Assembly (NCBI GenBank): GCA_003222085.1
Contig: QHUK01000020.1
Location: 1-42,659, forward strand
DNA from: Gemmatimonadota bacterium
Lineage (GTDB): Bacteria; Gemmatimonadota; Gemmatimonadetes; Gemmatimonadales; GWC2-71-9
Reading direction: 5' to 3'
Length of the DNA: 42,659 bases
Made by a program: the position numbers and the translations under genes
Notes under the pieces: model-generated
What the model was told of the DNA's origin: nothing
What the model saw: only the letters and a program-made list of their open reading frames with translations
The model's database searches: none
In this document: one piece after another, positions 8,730 through 17,786 of the stretch
Layout: every line of letters starts with the position of its first letter
Position numbering within the stretch: position 1 is the first letter of the stretch

Positions 8730-10333
8730 CGGAAGATGATCCAGAGCACGCCGATTGTCGCGGCGAGGACAATCGAGAGGACGACGTTGAGGCTACGCGG
8801 GCCCGCGGGCACCGGGACCGCCGTGATCTCCGGTGCACCGTACGTCACACCAGCGATCCGGGCCGGTGAGGGCGGCGCGGTCGCCAGACTGACCGCGATG
8901 AGGATCCCCGAGCACAGCGCGAAGAGTAAGGCCGCGAAGTGGAGGAAGTTGATCCCGGCGAACCAGGCCCACACCGAGCCGCTGGCCAGACTGGCCCGCG
9001 CGAGCTCGAGCACGAGTCGCGCCGTCCCGATCACGAGCCCGGTCCAGAGCGCGGCCAACGCGCCCGTTCCGTTCAGTCTCGGGTACAGCACGCCAAGCAG
9101 AAAGCACGCCGCGATCGGTGGGGCGATGTACGCCTGCACGCTCTGCAGATAGATGTAGATCTGCGGCGAGATGTACTTCATGAACGGGATCCAGAGCAGA
9201 CCCAAGCCGACCAGCAGGACCGTGGTGATCCGTCCCACCGCCACCAACCGCTGCTCGCTCGCGTCCGGCCGGAGCTTGCGGTACACATCCCACGTGAGCA
9301 GCGTCGAGCAGGAGTTGAACGCGGACGCGAGCGAGCTCATCAGCGCAGCGAGCATTCCCGCCAGCACCAAGCCCTTGAACCCAGCCGGCAAGAGCCGCGT
9401 GACCAGCGCCGGGTACGCCGCATCGGCCGACCCACCCCGGATGTCCGAGTACAACGCGGCCGCGATGATCCCCGGCAGCACGAAGATGAACACCGGCAGG
9501 ATCTTCAGAAATCCGGCGAGGATCGTGCCCGTGCGGGCGGCGCTGACGTTCTTGGCCGCGAGCACCCGCTGCACGATATGCTGGTCGGTGCACCAATACC
9601 AGACGCCCAGGATCGGCGCGCCGAAGACAATGCCCGTCCAGGGGAAGTTGGGGTGATTCATCGGCTTCCACATGGAGAAGAAGTCCGCCGGCACGCGCGC
9701 CTCCAGACCGCTCCACCCTCCCACCGCCTGCAGACCCAGCACCGTCATGGTCGCCGACCCGATGATCAGCACGACCGCCTGCATCACCTCCGTGTAAATC
9801 ACGGCGCGCAGGCCTCCCAGGACCGTGTAGATCCCGGTGATGACGATCAAGATCACGGCGCTGGTCCACACGCTGTACCCCGTCACCTCGCGCATCACGA
9901 TGCCGCCGGCGAACAGGGTGACGCTAATTTTGGTCAGGACGTAGCCGATGATCGAGACCCACGTGAAGTAGGCGCGCGCCGCGGGGTTGAAGCGGCGCTC
10001 GAGGAACTCCGGCATCGTGTACACGCCGCTCCGCAGGTAGAACGGCACGAACAGCCAGCCGAGCAGCAGCAACATGAAGCACGCGAGCCATTCGAAGTGC
10101 CCCACCGCGAGTCCGCTCGCCGCCCCCGTGCCCGCGAGGCCCACGAGATGCTCGCTGCCGATATTCGAGGCGAACAGGCTCGCGCCCACAGCGAACCACC
10201 CGACATCCCGGCTCGCGAGGAAAAAGTCGGCGCTGACGTTCTTCTCTCGGCGCGCCGCCCAGTACCCGATCCCGGCGAGCACGAGGAAGTAGGCGGCGAT
10301 GACGGCGATGTCGAATCCGTGCAGGTTGCTCAT
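8726..10333 (-). CDS. Sodium/solute symporter (SSS family, SGLT-like sugar transporter)
   Basis: 535 residues from the ATG at 10333-10331, which overlaps the upstream TGA (ATGA). It is an inner-membrane sodium-coupled importer with about 14 membrane helices. Family hallmarks include MSNLHGFDIAVIAAYFLVL opening TM1, FFLASRDVGWFAVGASLFAS, the loop IGSEHLVGLAGTGAASG, and the TM8 region MSSLASAFNSCSTLLTWDVY. In vSGLT the equivalent serines and backbone of that TM8 region coordinate sodium. Its place between a glycosidase-like gene and a trehalase, with overlapping stops and starts, suggests it imports glucose or a related sugar released outside the inner membrane. Transport of an intact disaccharide cannot be excluded. 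Confidence 0.93.
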   Translation of the reverse strand: MSNLHGFDIAVIAAYFLVLAGIGYWAARREKNVSADFFLASRDVGWFAVGASLFASNIGSEHLVGLAGTGAASGLAVGHFEWLACFMLLLLGWLFVPFYLRSGVYTMPEFLERRFNPAARAYFTWVSIIGYVLTKISVTLFAGGIVMREVTGYSVWTSAVILIVITGIYTVLGGLRAVIYTEVMQAVVLIIGSATMTVLGLQAVGGWSGLEARVPADFFSMWKPMNHPNFPWTGIVFGAPILGVWYWCTDQHIVQRVLAAKNVSAARTGTILAGFLKILPVFIFVLPGIIAAALYSDIRGGSADAAYPALVTRLLPAGFKGLVLAGMLAALMSSLASAFNSCSTLLTWDVYRKLRPDASEQRLVAVGRITTVLLVGLGLLWIPFMKYISPQIYIYLQSVQAYIAPPIAACFLLGVLYPRLNGTGALAALWTGLVIGTARLVLELARASLASGSVWAWFAGINFLHFAALLFALCSGILIAVSLATAPPSPARIAGVTYGAPEITAVPVPAGPRSLNVVLSIVLAATIGVLWIIFR

Positions 10334-12906
10334 GGTGTTGGGTGGTTGAGGAGATATTGAACGGCGAGGTCGGTGAGGCTCCACAGCTGCACGTCCGAGC
10401 TGGTGCCGTAGCGCGACGGGACCAGCCGCCCGTGGTCGATCGTATAGCTCCACAGCTCGGCGTGTCGCAGGCCCGACTGGTCCACGGCATCGGAGATCCG
10501 GCGCACCGCGTCACGTAGGGGCGCAGCATGCTGCGCCCCTACATCACCGGCGCGGAGCTGCCGCGCCAGTCCCGCGAGCAGCGCGTTCACGTCCCGGCCC
10601 CACACGACGGTCGGCGAATGATACGCGTCGCGGCGGAACGCTTCCCACACGTCGCGTCCGGCATAAGCGTCGTTCGCCGTGACGGGTCCGAGGTCGTCCA
10701 CGAACAGGCCCACCGGGTACGGCAGCAGGGTCGGCCCGACGAGCTCGAGTATCCGGGCGCGACCGAGCGAGTCGAGTAGCAGCGCCATGGCCGGATCGGT
10801 GTTGACGATCGGGATCGGCCGCCCGGAGCCATCGAGCGACAGGGCCAGAAACCGCAGCGTGTCCCGTGCCGATCCCTCGCGCCGCAGCACGCCTTCCCAG
10901 TACTCGCGCTCCGCCGCTGGCAGCCACGCGAGCCTCGCCGCGACGCGCTTGGTGACCTCATCGGGCGTGAGCGACACCCTGAAATGGCGCTCCGCGCCCT
11001 TCCAAGCGGCCACCGCCCGCTCGAGCGCGGCGCGATCGCGCGCGAAGGTGGCGAGCGGCTGCTCGCGAATCACGGGCGTGACGCCGAGCTGCTGCAGCGC
11101 GTCCAGAATCGTCCCGACCGCCTCCAGCGCGTGCGGCACCCAGATGACGTTCACGTCCATTGCGAAGCGTCCACCGCCATATCCCGCCCGGCTGTCCCGC
11201 CAGCTCGCCGAGATCCAGCGGCCCAACCCGTCAGGGGCGCGCGGGAAGCTCACGAGGTTCGTCGCCACCGGGCTGCGTGTGTACGGGGCCGCCTTCCGCG
11301 CGACGAACGCCAGGTTGGAGAGGAGTCGTTTCAGATGCTCCTCGGACTGCAGGAAGCGCCGCTTGCGATCGGCCGGCACCCGCGAGTCCGACAGATAACG
11401 GGCGGCCACCACCGGCAGCTGGAAGTCGTCATCCACCATGACGTAGTTCTCGCGCGTGGCCGCGAGATGCCCGAGCAGCGCGCGGGCGCGGGCGAGCTGG
11501 CCCGCCGACACGAGGCGGTTGTACTCGGCGGCGTTCTCGCGGATCGCCTGGCCGCCCAGGGCCTCCTCGTGGCTCACATCCCCCGCGGGCGACAGCTTGC
11601 CCAGGGCGCTTCCGACGACGTGCTCCGACATGGCCGGCGCCCACACAGGCTGCATCAACAACGCGGTCATGAGCATATCGCGGCCGAAATACGTCGCGAA
11701 GTTAGGGAGCCCCGCCATCAGCTTCTCGCGGTAGCAGAGGAGCTCGACGCCCCGCACCTCGCGCTCGAGCCGCCGGGCGCGAAGCGGGTGAGCCGTATCG
11801 GCGCCGACCTGAGCAGCGAACCGAAGAAACTCGTCGTTGAAGATCTCCCCCCGCGTGAGGGGCGCGAGCGCGGGCGCGTCCGTCGTCACGCCAACGGTCA
11901 CGTGCACGGGACCCCCGGCCGGGCGGCGGATCGTGACGACGTTCCCGGCGAGCGTGGGAACGGTCTCTCGGGTATCGCCCTCGAGTGAGAGCCAGAGGTG
12001 GCTCTTGCCGTCGAAGCTCACTTGCTCGACCTCGACCGTCCAGGTCGTATCCGTCCTCACCCCCTGTCCCCCTCTCCGCGTTGCGGAGAGGGGGGATGAG
12101 GGCGTGAGGCCGATCGTGGGTGCGAGGCGCGCGCGCAGCGCGTCGACCGTCTTCGCGCCGAGCAAGGCGAGGTGACGCGCGCGCTCGGGCCCTTTCAACT
12201 TCGCGAGATGGTCGATCAGCTCGGCCAGCTCCGCCTGCGGAAATGCAGTCGTGCCGAGGGGCAGCGAGTCGCGGCGCGCATACTGAAAGTCCCGCTCCAC
12301 CCGCATGGAGCCGAGCAGGAAGAGACCGATGGTGACGGAGGAGGGGAGCTCCAGGCCATAGGACACGGACCGCGTGCGGGCGCCCCTCGACCCCGTCACG
12401 GCGGCACCGGCAGAGCCCCAGGCGAGCTCCGCCGGCTTGCCGCCCGAGTCGCGGACGGTGAATCCCACGCTTTCGTTGGCCGCGTCGGCCCAGAGGTTCA
12501 CGACGCGCCCGCTCGAGCCTTTCAGGTAGACCTGGAAGGCGTTGCCGCGCGCGTCCTGGTATACGCGCGTCTGATAGCCTTCGTACGCGGCGGGGTCGTC
12601 GAGCCCCGGCTCGGGGAACGCGAGATACGGGGGCACGGTGTCGGCGCGCGAGGAGCTGCGAGTGAACGCTCGACCGTCAGAAGATCCGTTCGGGCGACCC
12701 GGCGTTCCCACCCTGAAGGGTGGGCCCGGGGCCGCGCTGCCCTTAAGGGCAATGCCGTGGCGGGCCCAGGCTTCAGCCTGGGAATACGGAACCGCGGCTC
12801 CTCGGACGCTGAGTGCCGCGAGTGCCGTTCCAACGTGACTCGCCAAACTTGCCGAGGCCGGTGGAAACAGTTGGAACGGTACGAGCAGCAAGGCGAGCGG
12901 GCTCAT
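10330..12906 (-). CDS. Exported six-hairpin glycosidase-like protein carrying three in-frame repeats
   Basis: 858 residues from the ATG at 12906; the frame is open to 13140, but that part overlaps the upstream gene. The signal peptide is MSPLALLLVPFQLFPPASA. The middle contains NFATYFGRDMLMTALLMQPVW and DVSHEEALGGQAIREN, resembling the FGRD segment of glycogen-debranching and other (alpha/alpha)6-barrel glycosidases. MVDDDFQLPVVAARYL and FAMDVNVIWVPHALEAV fit the same fold. I cannot assign a GH family or substrate. Its ATGA overlap with the symporter and its place below a GH5-like and a GH13 gene argue for sugar degradation. Three palindromic or hairpin elements are read through in frame: after the signal peptide (12707-12782), in mid-protein (12055-12109) and near the C-terminus (10515-10542). 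Confidence 0.65.
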   Translation of the reverse strand: MSPLALLLVPFQLFPPASASLASHVGTALAALSVRGAAVPYSQAEAWARHGIALKGSAAPGPPFRVGTPGRPNGSSDGRAFTRSSSRADTVPPYLAFPEPGLDDPAAYEGYQTRVYQDARGNAFQVYLKGSSGRVVNLWADAANESVGFTVRDSGGKPAELAWGSAGAAVTGSRGARTRSVSYGLELPSSVTIGLFLLGSMRVERDFQYARRDSLPLGTTAFPQAELAELIDHLAKLKGPERARHLALLGAKTVDALRARLAPTIGLTPSSPLSATRRGGQGVRTDTTWTVEVEQVSFDGKSHLWLSLEGDTRETVPTLAGNVVTIRRPAGGPVHVTVGVTTDAPALAPLTRGEIFNDEFLRFAAQVGADTAHPLRARRLEREVRGVELLCYREKLMAGLPNFATYFGRDMLMTALLMQPVWAPAMSEHVVGSALGKLSPAGDVSHEEALGGQAIRENAAEYNRLVSAGQLARARALLGHLAATRENYVMVDDDFQLPVVAARYLSDSRVPADRKRRFLQSEEHLKRLLSNLAFVARKAAPYTRSPVATNLVSFPRAPDGLGRWISASWRDSRAGYGGGRFAMDVNVIWVPHALEAVGTILDALQQLGVTPVIREQPLATFARDRAALERAVAAWKGAERHFRVSLTPDEVTKRVAARLAWLPAAEREYWEGVLRREGSARDTLRFLALSLDGSGRPIPIVNTDPAMALLLDSLGRARILELVGPTLLPYPVGLFVDDLGPVTANDAYAGRDVWEAFRRDAYHSPTVVWGRDVNALLAGLARQLRAGDVGAQHAAPLRDAVRRISDAVDQSGLRHAELWSYTIDHGRLVPSRYGTSSDVQLWSLTDLAVQYLLNHPTP
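10515..10542. repeat. Perfect 28-bp palindrome inside a coding region
   Basis: Each half is GTAGGGGCGCAGCA and its exact reverse complement, with no spacer. It lies in frame in the glycosidase-like gene and encodes roughly VGAQHAAPL between RQLRAGD and RDAVRR, in what is probably a helical or linker region close to the C-terminus. It would form a strong hairpin in DNA or RNA. Confidence 0.92.
12055..12109. repeat. 55-bp imperfect inverted repeat inside a coding region
   Basis: Outer arms CCTCAC/GTGAGG and inner arms CCCCTCTCCGC/GCGGAGAGGGG surround a GTT loop, with small mismatches between the arms. On the minus strand it encodes approximately LTPSSPLSATRRGGQGVRTD, a low-complexity insert between RLAPTIG and TTWTVEVEQV of the glycosidase-like protein. 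It has the look of a REP-type element that has inserted without breaking the frame. Confidence 0.85.
12707..12782. repeat. Triple-hairpin element inside a coding region
   Basis: Three short palindromes follow one another: CCCACCC-TGAA-GGGTGGG (12707-12724), GCCCTTAAGGGC (12739-12750) and CCCAGGC-TTCA-GCCTGGG (12765-12782). All are read through in frame just after the signal peptide of the glycosidase-like protein, giving a proline/glycine/alanine-rich linker before the mature-looking start ADTVPPYLAFPEP. The hairpin spacing is regular (about 14 bases between hairpins). Confidence 0.85.
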
Positions 12907-12935
12907 GGGCGGCGGAATCGTACGGCGTGAAGCCG

Positions 12936-15590
12936 CTATCGTCCAGCGGGGTCCCGGGCGGGCGGCCGTGGGAAGCCCAGTGTGATCGACTCTACCTCCA
13001 CGCCGTAGGCGCCCGGCGTGACCGTGACGCCCCGCGCGTCCTCGCGCCGCAGGGAGAGCTGCAGCCGCTCCAGCCGATCGAGCCGCGGTCGGTCTCCGCG
13101 GCCGCCCCGGCCTGCCGACGGCGCCACCCAGTAGTTCCACTCGCCGGGGAAGCCCTCCGGGAGTAGGACGCCACGGCCGAGTGTGAAGGCCGCGAGGGGC
13201 AGCGACTGCTCCTCCCAGGTGTCGTGCACGGTGACCGCCGCGCTCCAGCTGGTGCCGTCGTCCTCCATGAGCGTGACGTGCAGGATCTGGCGGGGTCCGA
13301 GGCCTCGCAGGCGCACACGCATCTCGTCCGCGCCGGCAATGGCCTCCTCCCGGGCTCTGATCCGATCGCGGATCACGAGCGACGCCGTGTAGTCAGCGAG
13401 GCCCGCGCCGCTCGCGTTCGCGGGCAACTCGAAGTGGAAGACCGGCTGGCCCGTGACCCCGGAAAACGCCAGGTGGAAGAGCCCGCGGCGTCCCGCGTCG
13501 CCGATACGGGTGAACGCCAGGCGCGCGCCGTCTCGGGCGGGGTCGAACAATCGCAGCGGTGTCTCGAGGCCGACCACATCCAGCGTCCAGGACGAGCGAC
13601 CGTAATAGTCCCAGTCCGATGGCGTCAAGTGCAGGCCGCTGGGGAAGGTGACGCCTGAGTCCCCGCGGAAGAGCGTGATCACGACTTCATGGGGCCCCTC
13701 CCGGAGTGCCGCCGCCGGAACAGTGGCGGAGTACACGTAACCACCCGCGGTGTGCATGGCGAAGCCGCGATAGGAGCCGCTCGCCACGGGCCGGATGAAG
13801 AGAATGGCTGAGTCGGGAGGCGTGCGGTCGACGACGCGGGCCCGCAGGTCGGCGTCCCGCCCCGCGAGGTATTCCGGCGCGGCCAGCGACGCGACCGACG
13901 GCGGCAGCGAGTCGGACGGAGCCGCGTGGTACTCTGCCAGGCCGACGCGGCCTACGTATGGTGGCAGCGTGGCCAGGTCCACGGGGCCTTGGGCGCTCAG
14001 CGCGTAGACTCCGGGCGTGACCGCGAACCGCCCGGCAACCGCTCCGGCCGGGCCTCGATTCCCGGCAGTGATCGGCTGCACGGTGAACGACGCGCCGAGG
14101 TCCGGCAGGTTGACCGTCATGGACCAGGCACGGCTGATCGCGCGCGTCACGATCTTGTCCGGGCTGGGCGGCTCGAAAGGGTCTCGTTCGGGGACCGCAT
14201 CGGGATAGACCTCGAGTCGCCAGACGCCCGGGCGCACTTTGTCCAGGAAGTAGATCCCCTCGCCGCCGTAGGTCACCGTAGGAGAGGAGCCATAGCCCGC
14301 GATGCGGCGCAACGCGGCTGGCTCTGGGGGCGTCGCGCGTGTCGAGCCGGCGTACAGGAACGCGTCGCGCGCGACCAGCTCCCCCAGGTCGCCTTCGTAA
14401 GAGACGTGGAAGTCACCGAAGCGCGAGTTCTCGGGATAGGGACCGTAGGAACGCAATCGGGGCAGCCGGTGCATCGCCTCGGCGGCGATAACGGCGCTCA
14501 TCGCCTTGCGCGGCGTGTAGACCAGGTTCAGGTAGTGCGTCTGCCACCCCAGGTTGCGCGAGGCGGTCCGGAGCATGTCGTAGGCGAACATGGCGGCGAA
14601 CTGCGCCCCCACGGCTCGAAACGTCCGCGCCATCGCTGGATACATGTAACCGGTGCGCAGGTCCGGCGAGTCGAACTCGTACACCAGGCGCGGGCTTCGG
14701 GCCAGCTCCGGGCGCAGCATGTCGGGGAAGGTGTCGACCGAGCGGAGGTAGTTGCCTTCCAGCTCGTGGCCGGAGTTGAGGCCGGTGGGATACCAGCCGA
14801 ATGTCACGCCCTGCGCCCGACTCCGCCTGATGGCCTCCGCGATCCTGAAATCCTGGCTCACGTTGTAGAAGACGAGCTTGTTGCACCCCGTGCTGCGCAC
14901 CGCGTCGGTAAGCGCGTTGATGTAGCGGATGGAGCCCTGAAGGTCCTCGGGGTGATGCCATGGCTCGTTCACCAGCTCGATGAAGAGGATGGCGGGCTCG
15001 TCCTTGAGCGCCACGCGCGTGTACGGATTCACGTGATCCAATATCTGGTGCACGTAGTTCACCTGCGCCGCGATGGCGGCTGGGTCTGTGCCCATGCGGG
15101 CTTTGCCGAAGCGCCGGCCGAAGCCCGGTGCCGAGCTATCAGACAATGCGTCGGGCCAGTTCGCGCCGTACAGCTGGATGGGGCTGAAGAGCATATAGAT
15201 GCCCCGCTCCCGTGCGCGGGCGATCAGATAGTCCAGCAGATCCAGGTGGTCGTTGGCGATCAGGTTGCCGGCCGAGTCGGAGGCCTCCCAGTCGCCCCAG
15301 AAGGTGAGCCGCAGGCCGTCCCAGCCCATGCGGGCGAACTGCGCCATGTCCTCATCGATCATCTGCTTGCGATCGGCATGGAGGTACCCGGCCGCGCGGT
15401 AGTCGGAGGCGGTGGGGAGCACGTAATTGGCGCCGAACAGGGTGACTTCCTGCCGGTTGTCCCGCCAACGCACGACGCCCACGCTGTCGAGGTAAACGGT
15501 TCGATTGGTGCGCTGCGCTTGAACGGATGACGCGATCGTGGCGAGGGCTGCCAGAATCAGACGTGACCTCGACTGCAGCCCCCGACACAT
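12936..15590 (-). CDS. Exported GH5-like TIM-barrel glycoside hydrolase with C-terminal beta domains
   Basis: 884 residues from the ATG at 15590 (GGAGG five bases upstream). The signal peptide ends at about SSVQA-QRTN. Residues 25-400 look like a clan GH-A (beta/alpha)8 barrel: an N-terminal FGANY strand, FARMGWDGLRLTFWGDWE, and ILFIELVNEPWHHP with the presumed acid/base E209. RLVYEFDSPDL carries E305 as the likely nucleophile. The remaining 450 residues are beta-rich accessory regions, including an Ig-like strand set (PPSVASLAAPEYLAGRDADL) and a possible carbohydrate-binding C-terminus (about 700-884). Substrate and exact subfamily are not clear; a beta-mannanase or cellulase-like activity is only family-level inference. 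It lies in one direction with an amylase, a glycosidase-like gene, a symporter and a trehalase. Confidence 0.8.
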   Translation of the reverse strand: MCRGLQSRSRLILAALATIASSVQAQRTNRTVYLDSVGVVRWRDNRQEVTLFGANYVLPTASDYRAAGYLHADRKQMIDEDMAQFARMGWDGLRLTFWGDWEASDSAGNLIANDHLDLLDYLIARARERGIYMLFSPIQLYGANWPDALSDSSAPGFGRRFGKARMGTDPAAIAAQVNYVHQILDHVNPYTRVALKDEPAILFIELVNEPWHHPEDLQGSIRYINALTDAVRSTGCNKLVFYNVSQDFRIAEAIRRSRAQGVTFGWYPTGLNSGHELEGNYLRSVDTFPDMLRPELARSPRLVYEFDSPDLRTGYMYPAMARTFRAVGAQFAAMFAYDMLRTASRNLGWQTHYLNLVYTPRKAMSAVIAAEAMHRLPRLRSYGPYPENSRFGDFHVSYEGDLGELVARDAFLYAGSTRATPPEPAALRRIAGYGSSPTVTYGGEGIYFLDKVRPGVWRLEVYPDAVPERDPFEPPSPDKIVTRAISRAWSMTVNLPDLGASFTVQPITAGNRGPAGAVAGRFAVTPGVYALSAQGPVDLATLPPYVGRVGLAEYHAAPSDSLPPSVASLAAPEYLAGRDADLRARVVDRTPPDSAILFIRPVASGSYRGFAMHTAGGYVYSATVPAAALREGPHEVVITLFRGDSGVTFPSGLHLTPSDWDYYGRSSWTLDVVGLETPLRLFDPARDGARLAFTRIGDAGRRGLFHLAFSGVTGQPVFHFELPANASGAGLADYTASLVIRDRIRAREEAIAGADEMRVRLRGLGPRQILHVTLMEDDGTSWSAAVTVHDTWEEQSLPLAAFTLGRGVLLPEGFPGEWNYWVAPSAGRGGRGDRPRLDRLERLQLSLRREDARGVTVTPGAYGVEVESITLGFPRPPARDPAGR

Positions 15591-15608
15591 GGACGCCTCC
15601 CGTGGAGC

Positions 15609-15695
15609 GCGGCTCAAGCCGCGGCTCGGCCCAGCCGCTGAAGCGGCGTCGCGCACGCCCGTTTACGGGCAGGGCCGAGCCGCGAGTTCACTCGC
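15609..15695. repeat. Multi-hairpin intergenic repeat, copy 1
   Basis: Ordered parts: hairpin GCGGCTCAAGCCGC (15609-15622), left arm GCGGCTCGGCCC (15621-15632), hairpin GCCGCTGAAGCGGC (15634-15647), hairpin CCCGTTTACGGG (15658-15669), right arm GGGCCGAGCCGC (15672-15683, exact complement of the left arm), and hairpin GCGAGTTCACTCGC (15682-15695). This predicts a cloverleaf-like fold. It fills the gap between the amylase and GH5-like genes, and the amylase stop codon (15690-15688) lies in the last hairpin's loop. A second copy with the same plan is at 36812-36910. It could modulate mRNA stability or decouple expression inside the operon. Confidence 0.85.
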
Positions 15696-17280
15696 GAAGG
15701 TCGAGGACGAGGCTCTCCCGAGGTCCGATCGTCGCCACCGGGACATACTCCCGGATTCGGCCGTCAGCGTGGACCTGCAGAGTGCGGCCGTTCGGACCGC
15801 CAAGGAGATTGCGCGCCGCGTACCTGCCGGGCGGTAGCACTCCCTCTCCGGAACTGATCGACACGCCGGAAGCCGGGGCGGCGCCCAGATTCGCGACCAC
15901 GAGCACCACGTGATCGCCCGCCCGGCGCACGTAGGTAGCGACCCGAGGGCTGCTGGCTGAGAGCGGTACCAGTGTACCCGTCGCCAGCGCGTCGTTCTGC
16001 CGGCGCAGGTGGATCAGCTTGCGGTAGAGGTTCAGGAGCGAGCCTGGGTCGGTGTCCTCCAACGCGACATTCACCACCATCGAGTCCGGCTGCTGCGCTT
16101 CCCAAGCCGGGCCGGTGGTGAAGCCCACGCCGGCCCGCGGGCTCCACTGCATGGGGGTACGCAGGCGCGGATCCGGTTTGTCGCCCGTCATGCCGATCTC
16201 CTCGCCATAATAGATGAAGGGCAGACCCGGGAGGGTGAGCAGCAACGTCGCCGCCTGCTTGGCGCGCGTGACACCACCGCCGAGCGCGGTAAGCACCCGG
16301 GTTTGGTCGTGGTTGCTCAGAAACGGCGACCAGCGGTACGCCGGCAGCGTGTCCTGGAGCCGGACGAAGCCCGTGAGCAGTCCGGCCGCCGAACCTGTGC
16401 GGACCGCCGACAGAAGCGAATCAGCCAGCTCGAAGCCGAAATACGACGTGAGCTGGTCGGGGTAATAGGGCATCATCTCGTCGATGTTGCCCCACGCCTC
16501 GCCGACGGTATACGCGCCGGGCTTCACGCTGTCGATGTGTGCCGCGTATTCGTGGAGGAACGCGTGCGTGCCGGGGCACCCCATCAGGCAGGTTCCTTCC
16601 TCCACGAGATAGGGGACAGCGTCCAGGCGGAAGCCGTCCGCGCCCAAGTCCCGGAGCCAGAAGGTGGCGATCTTCTTCGCCTCGTCCCGCACGGCCGGAG
16701 TCTGGTAGTTCAAGTCCGGCATCCCGCTCCAGAAGACCCCGTAGTAGTACTCGTCCCGCACGGGCGAGCGGTGCCAGTCGTCCCCGCCGTGGGGCCCCTT
16801 GCCGAGCGGCGCCGGGGCGAAGCGGTACCAGGCGCGATACGGCGAGGTCGTATCGTGCAGGGCCGCTTGGAAATAGGGGTGCTCGCTCGAGCTGTGGTTC
16901 AGCACCATGTCCACGAGGACTTTGATGCGGCGGCGATGTGCCCCCGCCACCAGCCGCTTGAAGTCGTCGTTGGTGCCGTAGGCGGGCTCGACACGGTAAT
17001 AGTCGCTCACGTCGTAGCCGTGGTAGCTGGGCGATTTGGCTACGGGCATCAGCCAGATGCAGGAGGCGCCGAGCTTGGCGATGTAGTCGAGCTTCTCGAT
17101 CAGACCGTTCAGGTCGCCGATGCCGTCGCCGTCCGAGTCGGAGAACGAGCGGACGAACACTTCGTAGCATACGGCGCCGCGCGCCCACGCGGGCCCGGTC
17201 GCGCGCTGCGCGGCGAGCGATGTGATCGAGGCGCAGGCCAGGAGCACGACGCCGAGTCTGACCGCTCGTGAGATTGACAC
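15688..17280 (-). CDS. Exported GH13 alpha-amylase/alpha-glucosidase
   Basis: 530 residues from the GTG at 17280-17278, chosen because it gives a signal peptide (SRAVRLGVVLLACASITSLAAQ); the frame extends to 17361 without a better start. All four GH13 regions are clear: DMVLNHSS (124-131), GFRLDAVPY with nucleophile D220, GEAWG with acid E261, and FLSNHDQTR with D325. YEVFVRSFSDSDGDGIGDLNG and GLPFIYYGEEIGM are typical of extracellular amylases and oligosaccharide-active GH13 enzymes. The C-terminal part is a beta domain. It probably cleaves alpha-1,4-glucans or maltooligosaccharides outside the cytoplasm. It is first of five genes on this strand ending in trehalase, diverges from a small lipoprotein gene 75 bases away, and lies downstream of a SusC/SusD pair. 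Confidence 0.93.
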   Translation of the reverse strand: MSISRAVRLGVVLLACASITSLAAQRATGPAWARGAVCYEVFVRSFSDSDGDGIGDLNGLIEKLDYIAKLGASCIWLMPVAKSPSYHGYDVSDYYRVEPAYGTNDDFKRLVAGAHRRRIKVLVDMVLNHSSSEHPYFQAALHDTTSPYRAWYRFAPAPLGKGPHGGDDWHRSPVRDEYYYGVFWSGMPDLNYQTPAVRDEAKKIATFWLRDLGADGFRLDAVPYLVEEGTCLMGCPGTHAFLHEYAAHIDSVKPGAYTVGEAWGNIDEMMPYYPDQLTSYFGFELADSLLSAVRTGSAAGLLTGFVRLQDTLPAYRWSPFLSNHDQTRVLTALGGGVTRAKQAATLLLTLPGLPFIYYGEEIGMTGDKPDPRLRTPMQWSPRAGVGFTTGPAWEAQQPDSMVVNVALEDTDPGSLLNLYRKLIHLRRQNDALATGTLVPLSASSPRVATYVRRAGDHVVLVVANLGAAPASGVSISSGEGVLPPGRYAARNLLGGPNGRTLQVHADGRIREYVPVATIGPRESLVLDLRE

Positions 17281-17355
17281 GGCCCGCGTTATCGAGAACG
17301 CGACCCTATATTGCCCCAGAGGCTGCGGTTCGTCCACCTGCGTCGGGAGTCCCGT

Positions 17356-17751
17356 ATGCAAGGCGGCTTACAATTCGCGCTCGCCGCGCTGTTCGTAACC
17401 ACGTCCGCGTGCGCCCATCGCCGCGGCAGCGCGGCAGACCCCGAGCAATTACGGCCGCATGCGGCTCGCGTCAGCGTGAACGTCACCAACAATTCCCAGA
17501 GCGCGATGGAGATCTTCGTCGTCGGAAACGGAACCTCCTACCACATGGGGACTGTGGCCCCGGGAGTTCCCCGCAGTTTTGAGCTCCCCCCGGGGATGGT
17601 CGCCGCCGGCGGTCACCTACAGTTCGTCGCGCAGGCCAGCGGCGCCGGCCCCCGTGTCCGGTCCGACGAAGTCCTGGTGGCGCCCGGGGACGTTGTGGAC
17701 TTCGAGATAATGACCAATCTCGTGGGTAGCCGCGCCACGGTGCGACCCTGA
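17356..17751 (+). CDS. Small hypothetical lipoprotein
   Basis: 131 residues from the ATG at 17356, with GGGAG about six bases upstream; the frame opens at 17311, but that segment is polar and would spoil the signal peptide. The N-terminus MQGGLQFALAALFVTTSACAHRR is a lipoprotein signal with a cysteine after TSA. The mature part is one compact beta-rich domain (VSVNVTNNSQSAMEIFVVGNG, FELPPGMV, HLQFVAQASG, DEVLVAPGDVVDFEI), resembling small immunoglobulin-like envelope lipoproteins; I cannot name the family. It is the only plus-strand gene between the amylase operon and SusC/SusD pair 1, and shares a 75-base divergent start region with the amylase gene. Confidence 0.8.
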   Translation: MQGGLQFALAALFVTTSACAHRRGSAADPEQLRPHAARVSVNVTNNSQSAMEIFVVGNGTSYHMGTVAPGVPRSFELPPGMVAAGGHLQFVAQASGAGPRVRSDEVLVAPGDVVDFEIMTNLVGSRATVRP

Positions 17752-17786
17752 GACGGAGCCGTCATCGCTGAAGCGCCCAGGCCCCT

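Noticed and set aside
12057..12109. Inverted repeat as a rho-independent terminator.
   Set aside because: It lies in the middle of an intact coding region with no U-tract after it.
10984..15530. Plus-strand open frames (for example 10984-11988 and 13926-15530) across the glycosidase genes.
   Set aside because: They mirror the codon pattern of the opposite-strand genes, have no recognisable domain and no ribosome site.
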